From Cryptomeria japonica (lineage: Eukaryota > Streptophyta > Pinopsida > Cupressales > Cupressaceae): a stretch of DNA of 64,000 bases. Where the stretch lies: NCBI RefSeq assembly GCF_030272615.1, contig NC_081408.1:342141793-342205792 (forward strand), in the 5' to 3' direction. Made by a program: the position numbers and the translations under genes. The notes under the pieces were generated by a model. That model saw nothing but the letters and a program-made list of their open reading frames with translations, ran no database searches and had not been told where the DNA came from. Shown here piece after piece: positions 58,865 through 64,000 of the stretch (its first letter is position 1; each line of letters starts with the position of its first letter).

Positions 58865-61253
58865 ATGGCTTCTTCTTCTGCTCCCAAATTTATTCAAAAC
58901 CCTACTATTGTGGAAAATGTGAAATGCCCTAGGCTTGTGTTTAAGATAACTCCCAAAATTGCGAAGCAAATGACTCTAAAGGGGCATTCTCTAAAATTTC
59001 TAAAGGTGTAGCATTTGCAGAAGACCCTAGGATTTATATACATTGCAACATTGAGGAATTAGGTTCTGAGGAGTTGTTGAAAATGTTTAAAACGATAATT
59101 TGTGATAAAAATGGTGCTGTTAAACCTGAACACAAGATTGTAGAAACTTTAGGTTTTGTTGAGATATTGAATATCCCTGAATTTCCGGAGGAGGTAGTGA
59201 GGATTGTTCTAAGTAGAGCACATGGAGAATTCTTATGGTTGGATTTTGTCTGCAAAATAACTGGACAAGCAATTAGGGCAGTAACTGGTTTACCCTCAAC
59301 CGGAAAAAGACCTAACAAAACTAAGAAGATTCCCAACAACATAGTGATAAGCCTAATTGAAGCAACATTTGACAGTAGATCACTAAGAGTGAATGATATT
59401 AAGGACATCAATGTGAGATTTGTAAGTATGGTGCTTGGATACAAGACTACACATGCTAATAGGCTAAATTCAGTTTCTAGTCTCTCTATACACAGTTCTT
59501 ATGAGATGGATAACAACAATACAATGATTGATGTATGTGAATGGCTGAAAGATGAACTTATTGACAACTTGAAAAAGATCAAAGGTGACAAGAAAGGTAC
59601 ATTCCGCTTTGGAAACCTTTTGGTATGTTTAATGTTGTATTTCACTAAGGGGATTCCCGGTACAGGACACAAAGACTTTGGTTATGATATACCAGTAGGA
59701 AAACAATTACAAGAAGATTTCACCAACATGGGAACTGCTAAGGACAACAACATAATTGAATACTTTTAAACTTTCCAAGCTAAGATGAAAACTAGAGAAA
59801 GATTACCACAGAGCATAGTAGACAAATATAACAAAGACATTTGTTTTTTTATCAAGAAGGATAAGGAAAAGGGCAAAGGAAAGATTGGTGGAATACCGAA
59901 CATCAAAATTACTGATAATATACCGCTACCACCTCTGGATACTACACTAGTACATACTGATGATACATCGGTCTTTGACACTGAAGGTATCACACATGAT
60001 GATACAAATCCTGAATCTGAAATACTTTTTACCATGAATGTGGATACTCAGGAAGTAAATATTGTTGTGGATAAGGATAGTAAAAAGGTTAAGGATGATA
60101 ATGTTGACAGTGGCAACATAGCGGAGAAATCAGTAGAGACTGTTGAGGTTGAGATCCCAACCCAAACAGAGCAACCATCAGATATAGGAAAACCTACTGA
60201 AGGAAAAGATACTGCACAAGGCTACCGGAGACAAAGATACCAACAGTTGAACTTACTGAAAAACCTACAGAGGCAGAGGTACATTCTGAGGCAGAGAAAC
60301 TGAAAATTACTAAGATACCTAAACAATCAAACAAACCTTTACAAGTTGAAATACAAACTCAAACTGATCCACCGAAGGTAAACACAAGCAAAATGGTTAC
60401 TAGTGATGGAAGTACAGAAGTAATAAAGGTAACTGGTCAGACTTCCAACACTTCAATAAGTGAATTCAGACCTACAAATGTTACTGAAGTACTTTTAGAT
60501 TCAATCAAGAAGATAATAGACTGCAATGCATTGGCCTACAAGACAATTGATAACACTTTACCAGTTCTGAAGCTGATTGCACCAAATTGTAACACTGATC
60601 ACATCAAGGATTCTATAGGAAAATTGGACACACTATCAAAATTTATCACTAATAATGTAATAACCATTGACAAGGTGAATGAGGACACCTTCCCGGAGAA
60701 AGTTGAAAAGGAGAAGGATAAATTCTTTGAAGACACAATAAATAAGTGCACATAACACATGAATACACTATTACTGACACTGAACTCTACAATTTTGGAA
60801 TACAAAGAACTTTACAGGGAAACATGCAAACCCCATCTTTTGATAGAGGACTTAGAAAAGGAGATCAAAAAAGTACAGGAAGAAATAAATGACATAGCTG
60901 ATAACATAATTGGTTCATCCGAACCTATATCAGTTATTGAGCAAGAAATAGAAGGTTTTGAGGAGAAATTGGAGAAACTTGAGAAAGAGAAGGCAAGGAT
61001 TAAGTTTAATGTCTGAGAACTTAAATATAAACTTGGTCCTAAGTTGGACAATCTTATCTCTCCGCAAAATGAAATCTCTAAGGCATTACTTCAAGGAGAG
61101 AGATCACCAGAAGAACACATGCACTATATCACCAACACGATTCAACGGGCTGAGGCAACCTTGACCGATAGCAACAGGTTCATACAAAGTCTAAATTTGG
61201 TTTTGGTAGACATCTTTTAGATTGTAACCAACCGGTTACAAACTTTGAGGTGA
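58865..61253 (+). pseudogene. Element C ORF2, internally shortened
   Basis: MASSSAPKFIQNPTIVENV, then an early frameshift (about 58968), then the N-terminal block intact from 59010 to 59767: YIHCNIEELGSEEL, AHGEFLWLDFVCKITGQAI, AVTGLPSTGKRP, VSMVLGYKTTHANRLNS. After KKDK (about 59868) it joins directly to GKGKIGGIPNIKITDN, which in B lies about 970 bp further on, so the MEAVIPRTVW block and the basic stretch are missing. A conserved TNVTEVLLDSIKKIIDCN block (about 60472) and C-terminal coiled coil follow. Stops at 59767, about 60301, 60753, 61014 and 61218. Function unknown. Confidence 0.8.
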
Positions 61254-61299
61254 AATTTTTGCACTCATTTGACTATTTTTGACAACCTTTGTCATTGAT

Positions 61300-61453
61300 G
61301 TCAAAGGGGGAGTAGTGGAGAGAAAAATACTTCTTCAGAGGAGATCATTTGCTTAGGGGGAGCACATAGTTTTGGAAACTTTTTGGATTTCAGTTTTGGA
61401 ACAGTTTTTGGAGTTTTCTCATGAGTGTTGCCATCAATGCCAAAGGGGGAGAT
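61300..61453 (+). promoter_or_regulatory. Element C triple purine-tract region with polypurine tract
   Basis: GTCAAAGGGGGAGTAG (about 61300), CTTAGGGGGAGCACA (about 61352), CCAAAGGGGGAGAT abutting the LTR. Confidence 0.8.
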
Positions 61454-61745
61454 TTTTGGCATTCTACACTCTTATGAGAATAGTTGATGTTGTCATTTAT
61501 GGCAACTATCTGGCAACCAACTGGCATTCATCTGGTAAGCCATCGACAGTTACCGACACTAGCAATAGACTTCTACATACACCGACAGGCACTTCATCGG
61601 CAGCGGCAACAATGCATACTGACACTCCAGCCGACAGGGAATAAACTTTTATTTATTGTATTTTAATGTAATTATCTTTTGTAAAGCCGACTTGGCACAT
61701 TGTAAAAAGACTCATATATGTATGAGATCTTGTAAGTCAAATGTA

Positions 61746-61782
<37 letters not shown>

Positions 61783-62284
61783 TAGAAAATAAGAAAAAGG
61801 AAGGATGTTATATGCAAATGCATAAGGCAAATTTTGTATAAGGTTTTGGTTATATATTGAGCTTAAACCTGTACTAAACCTAGCATAGTTGATGTTGATT
61901 TGAAGCAGTACATTGTATTGGATTTCATAATCCACTTTTGTAGTCAGTGTGACTCTTATTGAGCAGTGAGCTCTAGGAAATTGGGCTCCCTGCGTGTGCA
62001 AGCCCCTCATTGTAAGTAATATTTATTCATTGGCTTGTGAGTGAATATTGTGGGTCACAAATCCCACCGAGGTTTTTCCCACACCGGGTTTCCTCATTAA
62101 ATATCTTGTGTTATGGTGTGTTCTCTATGCTGTCTCTATTATTCTTATTTGCTGCATTAATTCTTATTTATCGGTACACTGTTTTGGGATGCAAAGTTCT
62201 TAATAAGTTTAAATATTCTATTAACCGGTTAGATATTGATTCACCCCCCTCTCAGTATCTTTGGGACTGTCATTAATCCTAACA
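61454..62284 (+). repeat. Element C 3' LTR
   Basis: 831 bp. The terminal TG has become TT (61454-61455). The GA run is 61749-61779. It ends CCTAACA. Confidence 0.92.
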
Positions 62285-62347
62285 AGAAAGACTTCCTCAA
62301 TCTGCAGACCAAAGAAGAATCCTAAATGAATCCTTGTAGTTGCTCCA
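62285..62347 (-). pseudogene. Copia remnant H: RT fragment upstream of the C insertion
   Basis: Minus strand MEQLQGFI, stop, DSSLVCRLRKSF, the conserved RT segment that precedes YGLKQAP across element C. It stops abruptly at 62347 where an LTR begins. Confidence 0.75.
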
Positions 62348-63554
62348 TGTTGAACCAAGGGAAAGTATGCAATGGTGGTCAAAGTTAATTTAAATCAAAA
62401 TAAGTATAACACTCAAGCAAATACCAAATAAACCTTTATACCTTCACAATGTTGCCTCTTGTTCCTTCGATTGAGCCTTCAGTGAAGTGGAATAGTGCCC
62501 TATCTCCATTTGTTTGGATTGGATCCATGGTCGGATGTGGAATGCTCTCCACTACACAACAAAAAATTGGCTAGATTATATGATGAAGGGAGGATGATTG
62601 CAAAATGAATGAGTGTGGGTGGATTTGGCTATAGTGTGGATGCTAGGGATGATTTTCTAAGGACAATGGAGCAGCATAAGATTGCATGGATATGAGATAT
62701 GGAAATGAGGGGAGAAGACCCCAATTTATAGATTTGAAAGAGCCAAAATGGAGGGCCAAGATCAATTTGAAATGGAGGGTGAGGATTGAATGAAAGTGAT
62801 AGGAAGGATTGAGAGGACATGGTGTGGAGACAAAGAGATTTTCCATAAAGGCATTTCTTGTCTCCACACTCCTCTAGGTGCATGGGGAAGAGATCCTTAG
62901 GCACATTGTAAGAACAAAAGGAATTTAAAATTCCTTGGGAAGGGACAAGGGGAATTTAAAATTCCAAAATAGAAGATTGCGTAGGAAGAATAAAGAAGAA
63001 GGGGAATTTAAAATTTATTGGGAAAAGAGGGCATGGGTACATATGTGCAAAGGATTTGAAATCCTTTGACATGACCAAAGTGGTGCGTTTAAGGTTTGGA
63101 AGGTGAGAGAGGAAAGTCATTTATGGCAAAGAGTTGACTTGCTCCTAATGATGGTGATTAGGATTGTGCAAATGATTAAGAGAGGAGATTAGGTATGTTA
63201 GTGAGAGATTAGAAAGCAAGTGGATAAGTTAGGAGGATTTGACAAGAGGAGAGAGAATGAGTGGAGGAATTTAAAATTGAGGAATAATGATAATCAAGCT
63301 TCTAGAAGAATTAATTAGGCTAAGTGAGGATTAGAAGAAATGATTTGTGGGAATCACATGACTTAAAGGACTTTAGAAGAATGGATAAATAATTTATTCA
63401 TTGACAAATTAATTATTATACTATAGTGACAAAATTAATTAAATTTAATTAATTAATTTTGAGAGGAATAAAAGGTAACATAATTAAATTAATTAATCAT
63501 GTAGAAAGGCTAAATTAATTAAATAATTAATTTAATGAATTTTAGATGTCTACA
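62348..63554 (-). mobile_element. 3' LTR of a minus-oriented LTR element running past the window end
   Basis: It starts TGTTGAACCAAGG exactly where Copia H homology ends and finishes TTAGATGTCTACA. Purine-rich sequence in element sense (AAAAGAGGGGCAAAA, 63555-63569) follows. The A+T-rich ttaattaaat blocks before the end match the E family style. Predicted target duplication CTCCA (62343-62347), to be found on the far side outside the window. Confidence 0.7.
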
Positions 63555-64000
63555 TTTTGCCCCTCTTTTACGCAGTGGAAAAATTGGGGGTGGGTAAAAG
63601 ATAGAAAAAGATGCCCCAGCGTGAAGACGCGGGTGTTACATTCCCCCTGGAGAATTTAACCAACAATTTTTTAAAAAAAATCGAGGAAAATTCTCGAAAA
63701 GAATAACAGGAGGGATAAAAGAGAGAGGAAGAGAAAAATGACAAGAAGGAAAAGAATTAAGAGAGAGAAGAGAATATAAGAGCTATGATCGCATTCCTCG
63801 CCATGTGCATTGCACAGAGAGAGTTCGACTGTACCAACAACCACCTGAGTATGGGCCTAGTATGTACCCCAACCTAGCCCTGTCTTTTGGTAGATTAGCA
63901 TTAATTAGGGAATTAATTAGGGTTAGGAAACTTGTCGGGGTGCAGACGCTAATTGATGTTTTAGCATCTACATAGAGGATCGATGTCTACGTAGGCATTC
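63555..64000 (-). other. Interior of the LTR element at the window end
   Basis: PPT, then G/A-rich sequence. No ORF recognised in the 450 bases available. Confidence 0.6.

Larger units (their letters stand above)
56499..62284 (+). mobile_element. Element C: gag + ORF2 LTR element without pol, inserted in Copia H
   Basis: LTRs 56499-57374 and 61454-62284 (TGTTGGCATTCTACACTC ... CATTAATCCTAACA). PBS at 57375, gag-like ORF, ORF2, triple purine tracts. The Copia RT reading frame on the two sides (LYGLKQAP on the left, VCRLRKSF on the right) is continuous if C is removed. The flanking pentamers (ATATA, AGAAA) do not match, so the target duplication is not clear. No pol. Confidence 0.92.

Noticed and set aside
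56494-62289. Target-site duplication for element C
   Set aside because: ATATA and AGAAA do not match convincingly, perhaps because the left flank is a TA-rich slippage site.
1-64000. tRNA, rRNA or organelle-derived segments
   Set aside because: None recognised by eye; the tRNA-like words are PBS sequences complementary to tRNA 3' ends only.

Overview
This 64 kb window is nuclear DNA of a large, repeat-rich plant genome. Plant LTR retrotransposons nest inside one another, a LINE remnant is present, and only one ordinary host gene is visible: a two-exon DUF688-type gene at 50.3-53.5 kb with a 1.9 kb intron. The long intron, heavy nesting, long A+T-rich LTRs and abundant decayed copies suggest a gymnosperm, probably a conifer. 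That is inference; no species marker is present.

Layout. 1-2.4 kb: tail of an LTR element with a polypurine tract and probable 3' LTR. 2.4-4.7 kb: gene-free. 4,669-22,150: element A, an LTR element with a gag-like ORF and a second large ORF but no pol. Its gag is split by a 3.4 kb solo LTR (D, 6,619-9,986, TSD ACAAG) and by a complete but decayed minus-strand Copia element (10,010-16,686, TSD TAATG, two 1,054 bp LTRs). 22,926-43,005: element E, a 20 kb minus-oriented, apparently non-coding LTR element (TSD CCCAT). E holds element B (27,897-37,000, arranged LTR-internal-LTR-truncated internal) and a solo LTR F (41,743-42,963, TSD TAAAA) inside its own right LTR. 43.6-45.0 kb: 5'-truncated LINE with zinc-binding and RNase H domains. 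45.5-46.9 kb: broken ORF of a plant-transposon type. 46.9-50.2 kb: A+T-rich gene-free DNA. 50.3-53.5 kb: the host gene. 54.4-62.3 kb: second Copia remnant (H), split by element C (56,499-62,284). 62,348-64,000: 3' LTR and start of the interior of another minus-oriented LTR element that runs off the window.

Most interesting signal. Elements A, B and C are three distinct but related families with one plan: LTR, initiator-Met-type PBS, coiled-coil/CCHC Gag, then a roughly 1,000-residue second protein (ORF2) of unknown function, then three G-rich purine tracts, then LTR. None carries protease, integrase or reverse transcriptase. The autonomous-type Copia nested in A has the same PBS, the same three purine tracts and the same LTR motifs, so these families look like non-autonomous, TR-GAG-like partners of a Copia lineage that add a conserved ORF2. 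Every retroelement reading frame here is broken. Where sister copies can be compared, several stops are CAG-to-TAG changes, as expected from decay of methylated CHG sites.
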